Source: Hymenobacter psoromatis (GTDB lineage: Bacteria > Bacteroidota > Bacteroidia > Cytophagales > Hymenobacteraceae). From it: 64,000 bases of DNA. The notes under the pieces are model-generated. The model had not been told where the DNA came from and made no database searches. It saw only the letters and a program-made list of their open reading frames with translations. The stretch lies in assembly GCF_020012125.1 (NCBI RefSeq), contig NZ_JAIFAG010000001.1, positions 372,001 through 436,000 on the forward strand, in the 5' to 3' direction. Of the stretch, positions 26,252-34,781 are shown one piece after another; position 1 is the first letter of the stretch, and the number at the start of each line of letters is the position of its first letter. The position numbers and the translations under genes are program-made.

Positions 26252-27347
26252 CTAAAGTACCCCTACCCCCTCAGTCCTGGGCCAGGACCCCGACGGGAGT
26301 CTGGTGAGGGGAATGGTTTGCAGGCCGTTGGTGAGCACGAAGCTGGCCTTCTTGACGTACTTGTCCGTTTCCACGCGCAGGGTCAGGTGCTGGTTGGGGC
26401 TCTGCTGGTGCAGGGTGGCGAAGGCGGCCATCGTCTGAGCCTCGTCGAAGGTTTTGGCCCGCACCCGGTGGGCGTGCCCGGCCTCGTCGCGCACATAGAA
26501 AGTGCAGGAGCGGGGCACGGCGCGGGCCTGGGGGGTGAGCAGGGCGCGGGCGTGTAGCGCCAGGTCGGGGGTGAGGGGGTAGTTGGTGACCTCGGCGTTG
26601 AGAAAGCGCATGGTGAAGTTGTCCAAAGTCAGCGGTACGCTGAAGGCGACCTGCCAGGGGTAGGTCTTGAGGTAGTCGTCCCACTGCTTCGTGTTGATGG
26701 TACCCGCTTTCATCTGCTGCTGTACTTCGGCCGGACGCTCGGCCATCTCGTCGCGGTACATTTGGGGCCGGTCGGTTTTGGGATAGAAGCGGCGGAAGTC
26801 AGCATCGGAGACGCTGCCCCGAAAGGCTCCGATAAGCACCTTGCGGCCAAGTCCGGTCAGCCAGACGCAGACCAGACCCTTGGGCAACACGCACACGGTC
26901 AACTCATGGTAAGTAATGTGTTTCTGGTCTTGGGTATCCCAGAAGCCAGTTTTGAGCAACTCATAGAGGCGCTGCTGGGGCAGGGCAAAGCGGCCCTCAT
27001 AAAACTTGTCCTCCGTGAAGGAGAAATAGAGAATCTCCAGGCTGTCCGGGGGCCGCCTGGTTGGGGTCGCCTACCCCCCAGCCAATGGAAGACGCGCCCC
27101 AGTCGCCCCGCAGATAATGGCCGGAGGGCACGGGAAAGGTCTTCCCGTCGGAGCGCACGAAAGCCCCAAGCTGGATGGTCATCGGGTAGCCCTGGGCCGC
27201 GCAGGGGCTGGCCGAGAGCGGAAACGTGTCGGTCTGATAGGCAGGCATAGCGGAAGGGGCGCGCCGGGTAGGGTGCTGGGCGCAGGCCGGCAGCGCTAGG
27301 GCCAGTAAGCTCGTCAGGCCCAGCCAGGAACGCACGGAAAAAGACAT
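26252..27347 (-). pseudogene. DUF2931-type lipoprotein, copy 3, frameshifted
   Basis: Two frames together cover a full DUF2931-type lipoprotein. The first (27347-26997) begins with a signal and lipobox (LLALALPAC) and matches copies 1 and 2 through FPVPSGHYLRGDWGASS; the second frame (about 27050-26252) continues with FSFTEDKFYEGRFALPQQRL and then WDTQDQKHITYHELTVCVL. Frames switch at a run of five G on the plus strand (27048-27052): removing one base there restores one continuous protein. It is therefore a single-base insertion, or a homopolymer sequencing error. Identity with copies 1 and 2 is clearly lower than between those two. It would be the immunity partner of the truncated lipase upstream. 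Confidence 0.8.
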
Positions 27348-27392
27348 GAGAGATAGGAAGACTAAAGCAGAAGGAAACTACTGGTCAGGCAG

Positions 27393-28268
27393 CTATTTTA
27401 CGGGCTGGGGGGCGTCGGAGAAGATTTGGCGTTCGGGCAAGTGCTTGACGTAGCGCCCGGCCATCGTCAGGTCGGCCGTGCTGAACTCACCCTTCACGGC
27501 CGAGCGGTGCAGGTACTCGCGGCGCACCCACCGCTCGTCGGCCGGCAGCTCGTAGGTGGCCGGCTCGTAGGGGTGCTGGCTCACCGGGCCGGGCCGGGCC
27601 AGCACGAACGCCTTCATCTGCGCCCCGACTTTTTGTAAGTGCGGCGGCACGGCGTAATCTTTATTAGCCCCGGTAAAGGGTTTGAACTGCATTCCGCCCT
27701 GCTGGGCCAGGGTGCGCATGATATCTAAGGGGAGGAGCTGGTAGACGTGGGTCAGCGCGCGCACCCCCTCCAGCCACCAGCCCCCCTGGGGCACGAGCTG
27801 CCGCCGCGCGTACCAGCCCTCGTTCACCAGGCGCGCCACCTCGGGGGCGGTGACCCAGCGCGTCTCCACCTTGTGCTCCTCGTAGCTGCCGCCGATGTCG
27901 GAGTGCACCCCCGGCAGGCGCACTTCCAGGCCCACGCCCGCCAGCACCGAGCTGCGGATGTTGGTGGAGGCAAAGTTCTTGCGGTACTCGTCGGCCGCCG
28001 CCAGCTGCACCACTTGCCGGGCGTGGCCCCCGATGGCCAGGTGCAGCTCCTTGACGTCGTCGTCAAAGCTCTTGTGGCGCAGGTTATTGTATATCTGGCC
28101 GCTCACCTTCTGGTACTTTTCCCCCCCGTAGGAGGACACCGTGTCGAACAGGCCCACAAAGTTGATGATGCTGCTGGCCCGTGGCGTACCAAAGCGGTCG
28201 GCAAGCCGTGGCTGGTGGTCGCGCAATAACAAAATAAAGTGCCGCGCCGCCGCCGCCCCCCGGCTGAA
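27393..28268 (-). pseudogene. DUF2235 (Tle1-like) lipase, copy 3, lacking the N-terminal half
   Basis: A fragment that begins inside the nucleophile motif: the codons for FSRGAAAARHFI lie at 28268-28233, only 25 bp after the stop of the preceding DUF2931 gene, and no start codon precedes them. The remainder matches the family with FVGLFDTVSSYGG, LPGVHSDIGGSY and a divergent C-terminus ending DAPQPVK. The N-terminal region with the FDGTGNNRNN motif is missing, so the protein should be inactive even if translated from TTG at 28232. The sequence is more divergent from copies 1 and 2 than those are from each other. Confidence 0.82.
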
Positions 28269-28292
28269 GCAGGAAGCCCCGAATAGCGCGGT

Positions 28293-29384
28293 TCAGTCCT
28301 CGCTCAATACTTCAATCTTACTCTTAGTGAGCGGGATTTCCTTCGCCTCGTTTTTCAGGGTGAGGGTAGCTTTCTGGAAGGGCTTGTCAAGGGTGAAGAG
28401 CAGAGTAATCGGGCTGGCGGGGCTAAGCCGGTGTAGCGCCTGGAAGGCGGCTTGCGTCTCCGTCTTGTCCAACTCGCGGACCCGTACCACGTAGTGCCCC
28501 CCGTGTTCGGCCGTGCCGTAGAGGTAGAGCTTGCGTGGCACGGGCTTGGGGGTGGGGGTAGTAATAAACTGGCGGTAGGGAGCCAGGTCCTGGGTAAGCG
28601 GAGCGGTGAAGCGCTCGGCGTTGAGACCTGTTAAGTTGAAGCGGTAGAGTGGAAAAGGCACGTTGAAGGCCACTTGCCAGGGGTAGGTCAGGAGGTAGTC
28701 ATCCCATTTCTTGGTGCTGATGGTGCCCGCCTTGATTTGGGCCTGCACTTCGGGCGGCATCTCGGCCTGGGTTTCTTTGACCATGCTAGTGCGCTCGGCC
28801 GGGCCATAGTAGCGCTGGTAGTCGGCGGGAGAAGGGATGATTTCGTGAGCTAGGAAGCGACCCACCAGTACTTTGTTACCGCCTGTGAGCCAGACCACGA
28901 CGACCCCCTTGGGCAGTACGCACACCGTGAACTCAGTGTACGTTACTTTTTTCTGCTCTTTGATATCCCAAGTGCCGGCTTGGAGCAAGTGATAGAGTTT
29001 TTCTTGGGGCAAGGCAAAGTCGCCTTCGTAGAACTTGTCCTCGGCATAGGAAAACCAGAGTATTTTTAAGCGCTCGGGCACGGTCTGCATCTCATCGCCC
29101 ACCACCCACGAGGTGCCCGATGCCCCCCAGTCGCCTTCTAATGTATGTCCGCCCGGCACGGGAAAGCCCGTGCCTTGCGAGTTGTAAAACATACCGCCTT
29201 GAATGGTAACCCAGTAGCCATCGGCGGCGCAGGGCCCGGCCGAGAGCTTGAACTTTTCGGTTTGGTAAGCAGACATGGTAGTTGAACGATAAGAAGGCCG
29301 CTGCCCGCAGGCAGGAGAAGTGATAAGCCAAAAACAGGCCCCCACTAGCCAAACGGGACGCGGTAACCAAGCAGGGAAGTGCAT
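28293..29384 (-). CDS. DUF2931-type lipoprotein, copy 2 (putative lipase immunity protein)
   Basis: 363 residues, exactly the length of copy 1. ATG at 29384 gives a lipoprotein signal with lipobox ITSPAC (Cys26); a longer start at 29420 would only add 12 residues. The mature protein shares long blocks with copy 1, for example KFKLSAGPCAADGYW, ELTVC-type EFTVCVLPKGVVVVWLTGG and FTLDKPFQKATLTLKNEAKE. It follows the broken lipase copy 2. T6SS lipases act in the target periplasm, and their immunity proteins are often lipoproteins there, so retention of an intact gene beside a dead lipase suits an orphan immunity function. That role is inferred. Confidence 0.82.
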   Translation of the reverse strand: MHFPAWLPRPVWLVGACFWLITSPACGQRPSYRSTTMSAYQTEKFKLSAGPCAADGYWVTIQGGMFYNSQGTGFPVPGGHTLEGDWGASGTSWVVGDEMQTVPERLKILWFSYAEDKFYEGDFALPQEKLYHLLQAGTWDIKEQKKVTYTEFTVCVLPKGVVVVWLTGGNKVLVGRFLAHEIIPSPADYQRYYGPAERTSMVKETQAEMPPEVQAQIKAGTISTKKWDDYLLTYPWQVAFNVPFPLYRFNLTGLNAERFTAPLTQDLAPYRQFITTPTPKPVPRKLYLYGTAEHGGHYVVRVRELDKTETQAAFQALHRLSPASPITLLFTLDKPFQKATLTLKNEAKEIPLTKSKIEVLSED

Positions 29385-29422
29385 AAGAGAAGTCAGCAAA
29401 ACTGAGGGAGGGCTACCCACCG

Positions 29423-30828
29423 CTAGCCCGTATAGATTTTGCGGTGGGGCTGGCCGTGTTGGCGGCGCTCGCCCATGCCGAAGCGCCCGTCATCGAGGCC
29501 CTGCACGCCGGTGCTGGCCGAGCGGTGCAGGTAGCGGTGGCGCAGCACTATGACCTGGGTCGGGGTCAAGGCAAGGCGCGTGATTTGGGCGTGGGGCGGC
29601 AGCTGCCACTCGCCGCTGCTGAGCACCAGCGCGTGGCGGCCCGTACCGCCGTGCTGGCCCACCTGGGCCAGAATCGCCGCCTGCACCGGGGCCAACTCGT
29701 GCCCATTCTCAATGGCGTACTTGGCGTAACGATTAGCTATTTCAAATAAATTCATTTCGTGCTGGCGGGCCTGGTCGGCCATAACGCGCAGGGGGATGAA
29801 CTGGTAGTCGGGGCGCAGACCCAGGCGCACGCCCGTGGCTTCGTGGCTGGTGTACAGGTACTGGCCCGTTTCGGGGTCGAACACGGGCTGCTCTTGCTCC
29901 TGAATCTGCTGGGGCGCGTACCAGCCCAACGCCACCAGTTGCTGGCGCTCGTCCCAGGGCAAGTGGCGGGTCTCTTCCTCCAGCTCGGCGTAGCCCCCAC
30001 CCAGGTCAGAATGCACCCCCGGCAGCGTCAGCTCGTAGCCTACCCCTAGCGAGGAGGTGATGTCGGTTAGCGAGAAGTTCTGGCGGTATTCATTGCCCGC
30101 CGTCAGGTGCACCACCTTCTAGGCGTTGCCACCAATCTTGAGTCCCAACTGCTCGACGTTGTTGAAGCCAAACGCACCGTAGGAAGAGACCGTATCGAAG
30201 ATGCCCACGAACTTGATTTTCACTTGGGCTTTAGGGGTACCGAATAACACCCGTAATGGTCGTAGTGGGGTATGCAGTTTTGAGATGAAGTATCGCGCTG
30301 CCGCCGAGCCCCGACTGAAACCAAATACGTCCACTGTCACCTGTTCTATATATGCTTCATCTTCGTCTTTTAGTATCATTGCTATACTCTCAGCCACGCG
30401 CATAGCCCCAATTAGTACTCGCATCTCAATGCCTGCCTCACCCGTGCCGATGGCGTAGCCTAGGGTCGAATCCTTCATATCATTGAAGGTCCCAATGCCT
30501 TCGATGTAAAGAGAAATCTCTTTCTTTTCGAGTTCTCTTTTTCGGTTAAGTCGCTCCAGGATGGACACGTTAGAATACCCCCCGGCAAAGCTGCTGTCCG
30601 TTTGCTTGCCGTGCTTATCCAGGCCGTACTTCTCGTAGCTGCGGGTCCACGGAATACCATCCTCTTGCGTGACGGCCTGCTGCGGATGCGCGGCGTTGTG
30701 CTGGCTCATGTGGCGCTGGGCCACGTTGTTGCGGTTGTTGCCCGTGCCGTCGAAGAAAATGGCTACCGTCACGGCAATGCCCGTCTGGTTCTGCCGGCCG
30801 GGGGCTTGCCTGGTACCGCAGCAAGGGT
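29423..30828 (-). pseudogene. DUF2235 (Tle1-like) lipase, copy 2, disrupted by an amber codon
   Basis: One continuous frame interrupted only by TAG at 30121-30119. Upstream of it are TVAIFFDGTGNNRNNVAQRH and DVFGFSRGSAAARYF (nucleophile), downstream KVVHLTAGNEYRQNFSLTD and LPGVHSDLGGGY (histidine). In the intact copy 1 the stop position is Gln247 (PQKVV), so a single C-to-T change (CAG to TAG) explains it. The 5' end is also shortened: APGRQNQTGIAV is readable directly after the DUF2931 stop at 30829 with no start before GTG at 30772, so about 22 N-terminal codons are lost. Both defects point to a pseudogene. Confidence 0.88.
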
Positions 30829-31920
30829 TTAGTCCTCATTGAACATGTCTATCTTGGTTTTAGTCAGGGGAATTTCCTTCGCCTCGTTCTTAAGGGTCAT
30901 GGTGGCCTTCTGAAAGGGCTTGTCCAGGGTGAAGAGCAGGGTGATGGGGCTGCTGGGGCTGAGTTGGTGTAAAGTGCGAAAGGCGGCCAGCGTCTCGGCC
31001 TCATCAAAAGCGCGCACCTGCACCAGGTAGTGCCCCCCGTGCTCAGCCGTGCCGTAGAAGTAGCCGGCTTTGGGGGCGGGCTTAGGGACGGGCGTGAGCA
31101 GGAACTGGCGGTAGGGCTCCAGGCCGTCGCGGGTCAAGGGGTCGCTGGCCCGCTCGGCGTTGACGAAGTTGACGCTGTACTCGTAGAGGGGGAAGGGCAC
31201 GTTAAAGGCCACCTGCCAGGGGTAGGTTTTCAGGTAGTCGTCCCACTTTTTGGTGCTCAGCGTGCCGGCTTTTATCTCGGCCTGCACGGGAGCCGGCATC
31301 TGCTCGCGGCGCATTTGCACAAACTCCACCCGGTTCGCATCACCGTAATACTGCCGGTAGTCGTCGGCGGAGGGGAAGGTCTCGTGGGCCTGATAGCGGC
31401 CGACCAACACCTGGTTGCCGCCCGTCAGCCAGACCACCACCACGCCCTTGGGCAGCACGCACACCGTGAACTCGGTGTAGGTCACGTGCTTTTGCTTGTC
31501 AATATCCCAGGTGCCTTGCTGGAGCAGGTCGTAGAGCCGTTGCTGAGGCAGGGCGAAGTCGCCCTGGTAGAACTTGTTCTCGGCGTAGGAAAACCAGAGC
31601 ATAGTCAGGCGCTCGGGCACGGCCTGGAACTCGTCGCCCACCGCCCAGGCCGTGCCCGACGCCCCCCAGTTGGCTTCCAACACATGGCCGCTGGGTACGG
31701 GAAAGCCGGTGCCCTGCGAGTTGATGAACGAGCCGCTCTGAATCATCACAAAGTACCCATCGGCGGCGCAGGGGCCGGCGGAGAGGCGGAACTTCTCGGT
31801 CTGGTATTTTGGCATACGGTGGGAGGATGAGGGGGACGTGGCCGGGGCCTGGCCGCAGGCGGCGGCCACCGGGCCCAGGCTGGCCAGCAGGACCAGGCGG
31901 AAAAAGGGGGAAAAGCGCAT
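30829..31920 (-). CDS. DUF2931-type lipoprotein, copy 1 (putative lipase immunity protein)
   Basis: 363 residues with lipoprotein signal ending VAAACGQ (Cys22). The mature part has no transmembrane segment and begins with a linker followed by KFRLSAGPCAADGYF. DUF2931 proteins are, from memory, often encoded beside DUF2235 lipases in T6SS gene clusters. It follows the intact lipase copy 1 with a 12-bp gap, so the two are co-expressed. A periplasmic or outer-membrane anchored protein is where protection against a delivered phospholipase would be needed. Immunity is inferred from position, localisation and co-duplication with the lipase. Confidence 0.85.
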   Translation of the reverse strand: MRFSPFFRLVLLASLGPVAAACGQAPATSPSSSHRMPKYQTEKFRLSAGPCAADGYFVMIQSGSFINSQGTGFPVPSGHVLEANWGASGTAWAVGDEFQAVPERLTMLWFSYAENKFYQGDFALPQQRLYDLLQQGTWDIDKQKHVTYTEFTVCVLPKGVVVVWLTGGNQVLVGRYQAHETFPSADDYRQYYGDANRVEFVQMRREQMPAPVQAEIKAGTLSTKKWDDYLKTYPWQVAFNVPFPLYEYSVNFVNAERASDPLTRDGLEPYRQFLLTPVPKPAPKAGYFYGTAEHGGHYLVQVRAFDEAETLAAFRTLHQLSPSSPITLLFTLDKPFQKATMTLKNEAKEIPLTKTKIDMFNED

Positions 31921-31932
31921 GGGCGAACGAGA

Positions 31933-33369
31933 TTAGCCAGGAAAGATTTTGCGGTGGGGACGGTTGTCGTCGTCGCGGCGCTCGCCCATGCCCAGGCGCC
32001 CGTCGCCCAGGCCCTGCCAGCCGATGCTGGCCGAGCGCCGCAGGTAGCAGTGGCGCACCAGCACGGCTTGGCCGGGGGTCAGGGCCAGGGGCTTGATGTC
32101 GGCACCAGGCGGCACCTGGCTCCACTCGCCGGCCAGCACCAGCGCGTGCCGCCCGTGGGAGCCGTGCGGGCCGACCTGGGCCAGGATGGCCGCCTGCACC
32201 GGGGCCAGCGGGTGGGTAGGGGCAATGGCGTACTTGGCGTAGTCCCCGCTTAGGGGTTGCAAGCTCATCGCTTCTTTCGCGGCATTGTCGGCCATAATGC
32301 GCAGGGGGATGAACTGGTAGTCCTGGCCCAGACCCTTGCGCACGCCCACGGCCCACTGCTGGGTGCCAATCTGGTTGCCGTACTCGTCATAGACCGGGGC
32401 CTCGTGCACGGGCGCTTCTTCTTTGGTGTACCAGCCCTGGGCAATCAGGGCCGCCCGCTCCCACAGGTGCAGGTGGCGCTCCTCGTCCTCGTGCTCGCCG
32501 TAGCTGCCCCCGATGTTGGAATGTACCCCCGGCAACGTCAGCTCGTAGCCCACCCCTAACGAGCTGGTAATGTCAGTCAAGGAGAAATTGCGCCGATACT
32601 CGTTGCCCGCCGTCAGGTGCACCACCTTCTGGGGCACGGCCCCCAGGGCCAGGCCCAGCTCCTGGACGTTGCTTTGCTCCAGCAGCACGCCCGTGCCGCG
32701 GTAGGAAGACACTGTGTCGAAGAGGCCCACAAACTTGATGCGCACTTGCGCCTGGGGCGTGCCCAGGCGCACGGCCAGCGGGTGCTTGGCCTCGTGCACC
32801 AGGGAGATGAAGTGGCGCGCCGCCGCTGAGCCTCGACTGAAGCCAAATACGTCAAGCGTTAGCTGGTTTACATAAGCATTTTTCAGTGGTTTTAGGACGA
32901 GGGCAATTCTATCCGCCAGCAGCATCACGCCCCTTTCTACTTTGCCCGCGATGCCGGTAGACCAGTTGCCCAGGCCCGAGCCGAGCATAGCGTCGTCTTT
33001 ATCATCCGTCGTGCCGATGCCCTCCACGTAGAGCGAGATTTCCCGCTGCTCCGTTATGCGCTTGCGGTTCAGCCGTTCCAGAATGGAGACGTTGGAATAG
33101 CCGGCGGCGTAGCTGTTATCCTTCAGCTGGCCCTTTTTAAGGCCATACTTCTCAAAGCTGCCGTTGCGCCGGATACCGTCCTCCTCCTGCTTGTTTTGCT
33201 GCACCATGTGGCGCTGGGCCACGTTGTTGCGGTTGTTGCCCGTGCCGTCGAAGAAAATGGCTACCGATACCTCAATGCCCGTCTGGTTTTGCCGGCCGGG
33301 CGCTTTGCCCACTACCATCTTGTCCATGCCCACCCGCTGGCCCCGGAGCAGTTGCGAATAAATTGCCAT
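31933..33369 (-). CDS. DUF2235 alpha/beta-hydrolase, Tle1-like T6SS phospholipase effector, intact copy 1
   Basis: 478 residues. Visible motifs are FFDGTGNNRNN at 39-49, the nucleophile elbow GFSRG at 176-180 (Ser178), LFDTVSSY with Asp218, and PGVHSNIGGSY with His283, giving a Ser-Asp-His triad as in Tle1 phospholipases. There is no signal peptide, as expected for cargo loaded in the cytoplasm. The C-terminal 150 residues lack a recognised domain and end PHRKIFPG; copy 2 ends in nearly the same string. It is encoded 21 bp after the DUF4280 PAAR-like gene and 1.4 kb after vgrG, so delivery on that spike is likely. It probably cleaves membrane phospholipids of competitor cells. Confidence 0.88.
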   Translation of the reverse strand: MAIYSQLLRGQRVGMDKMVVGKAPGRQNQTGIEVSVAIFFDGTGNNRNNVAQRHMVQQNKQEEDGIRRNGSFEKYGLKKGQLKDNSYAAGYSNVSILERLNRKRITEQREISLYVEGIGTTDDKDDAMLGSGLGNWSTGIAGKVERGVMLLADRIALVLKPLKNAYVNQLTLDVFGFSRGSAAARHFISLVHEAKHPLAVRLGTPQAQVRIKFVGLFDTVSSYRGTGVLLEQSNVQELGLALGAVPQKVVHLTAGNEYRRNFSLTDITSSLGVGYELTLPGVHSNIGGSYGEHEDEERHLHLWERAALIAQGWYTKEEAPVHEAPVYDEYGNQIGTQQWAVGVRKGLGQDYQFIPLRIMADNAAKEAMSLQPLSGDYAKYAIAPTHPLAPVQAAILAQVGPHGSHGRHALVLAGEWSQVPPGADIKPLALTPGQAVLVRHCYLRRSASIGWQGLGDGRLGMGERRDDDNRPHRKIFPG

Positions 33370-33390
33370 GTTAGCGCAGAAACGAAAGGG

Positions 33391-33801
33391 TTAAGTCAGC
33401 AACAGCGGGCACAAACTCAGGCAGCTGCTGCGGGTGCTCTCGGCCTGCACCGGCAGCGGCGGTAGCGGCACCGCCACCTGCAAGGTGTTCACGATGCTCA
33501 CCGTGCCCCCCAAGGCGCACTTAATGGTGCTCTTTTCCAGCAGCGGGTGGCAGCCGGGGGCCACCAGGCTCACCTTGTCGAAGTAGTCCTGCCAGAGCAG
33601 CAGCATCGGCACGCAGGGCGTGTTGTACTTCAGCGCGCAGGTGCCAAAGGGCAGAAACAGCTTGTCCAGAGTCGTGGCCACGGCCTTGCCCTGCAAATGC
33701 ACTGTCTGGTTGGCCAGCACTTGCAGCATACTCGGCAGCGTGCCCTTGTCGCAGCGGCAGATGGCTTTGTCACACACGTATTCTTGTCCGGTCTGGCTCA
33801 T
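33391..33801 (-). CDS. DUF4280 PAAR-like spike-tip protein
   Basis: 136 residues, cysteine-rich, with an opening YVCDKAICRCDKG and later FGTCALKYNTPCVPM and STIKCALGG, the pattern of DUF4280 proteins. These are PAAR-like caps that sharpen the VgrG spike and attach effectors. The start overlaps the stop of the upstream gene by 4 bp (ATGA), and the lipase gene begins 21 bp downstream, so it is placed between spike and effector as expected for an adaptor. The C-terminal 25 residues after the conserved part are Pro/Ser-rich. Confidence 0.85.
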   Translation of the reverse strand: MSQTGQEYVCDKAICRCDKGTLPSMLQVLANQTVHLQGKAVATTLDKLFLPFGTCALKYNTPCVPMLLLWQDYFDKVSLVAPGCHPLLEKSTIKCALGGTVSIVNTLQVAVPLPPLPVQAESTRSSCLSLCPLLLT

Positions 33802-34781
33802 GCGGGCGGGAGTTGTTCGAGGCGGAGGAAATACTCTTTGCTGTAGGAGTCGCCCGCCCAGCAGCGCACGCTCGCGTCCAGGGCCAGGGGCCAGCCCGTG
33901 GCCGGGTCCAGCGCATACGTGGCCTCGCAGCGGGCCTGCGGTAGGGGCGGGTCGGTCAGGTCGGCGGCCGGGTCAGCCGCCAAACGCTCGGCCCCGATTT
34001 GCTGGGCCACGGCGGCCAGGTCGGTACGCACCGCATCCAGTGGCCCGCGCAGGTGCAGTGTGGGGTACCCGGCGGCTGTGGGCGGCCCTACCTCCAATTG
34101 CTCGCTCACCCACAGGTCGGTGTCGGTAAAGAAGTGGGGGAAGGCGCGGGTCTGCTCGTAGCGCCAGCCGCTTTCCCAGCGCGGACCGTACACGTCGGGC
34201 AATAGAAAGGCAAAGGCATAATCCAGCCGCAGCGAGGCCAGCAGCGGCCCAGGCTCGGCTAGCTGCGCATCCAGACCGGTCATCAGGGCCTGCGTCAGCT
34301 CGTCGTCCCCGCCCGAGCGCGCTCGCAGCTCAGCCCGCAGCCCAGCCCAGGTCTGAGTAATGGCCGCGAAGTTATCCAGGCCCACCAGTTGCCCGGCCGC
34401 CGTGGCCCGCAGCTCTAGGTGCTGGTAGAGGTCGGCCAGGCGCAGCAGGATGCGCTCCAGGCTCGGCACCTCGGGCTGCTGAAAGGCAGGCGCGGCGGCG
34501 TAGTAGCTAAACCGGGCCAGGCCACTGGGTAGCGGCTGCCAGTGCAAAGTCAGCGTTTTGGTCAGGGTCGTGCGCCGCACCTGGCCCGCCTGGCGCACCT
34601 CCCAGTAGGAGGCCAGCGCGTAGCGCAGGCCCGTGGGGGGGGTAGGCTGGCGGGTCAGGCGCACGGGTGGGTGCTGCGCCGCCGCGTGGGGGTAGGGCAC
34701 GGCCCGGCGCGGGGCGGGGGGTAGGGCGGGGCTCGCGGCGGGCAGCGTCGTCACCTCAACCAGGGTTATTAAGTTTGACAT
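33798..34781 (-). CDS. Protein of unknown function between vgrG and the PAAR-like gene
   Basis: 327 residues, no signal peptide, no transmembrane segment. After a Pro-rich start (residues 1-50) come strands such as LRYALASYWEVRQAG and LTLHWQPLPSGLARFSYY, and the C-terminal half has ARCEATYALDPATGWPLALD and SVRCWAGDSYSKEYFLRL, reminiscent of repeated beta-sheet motifs. It overlaps vgrG by 26 bp and the PAAR-like gene by 4 bp, so translation is coupled. The position suggests an effector-loading chaperone or spike adaptor; this is inference only. I do not recognise a named family. Confidence 0.7.
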   Translation of the reverse strand: MSNLITLVEVTTLPAASPALPPAPRRAVPYPHAAAQHPPVRLTRQPTPPTGLRYALASYWEVRQAGQVRRTTLTKTLTLHWQPLPSGLARFSYYAAAPAFQQPEVPSLERILLRLADLYQHLELRATAAGQLVGLDNFAAITQTWAGLRAELRARSGGDDELTQALMTGLDAQLAEPGPLLASLRLDYAFAFLLPDVYGPRWESGWRYEQTRAFPHFFTDTDLWVSEQLEVGPPTAAGYPTLHLRGPLDAVRTDLAAVAQQIGAERLAADPAADLTDPPLPQARCEATYALDPATGWPLALDASVRCWAGDSYSKEYFLRLEQLPPA

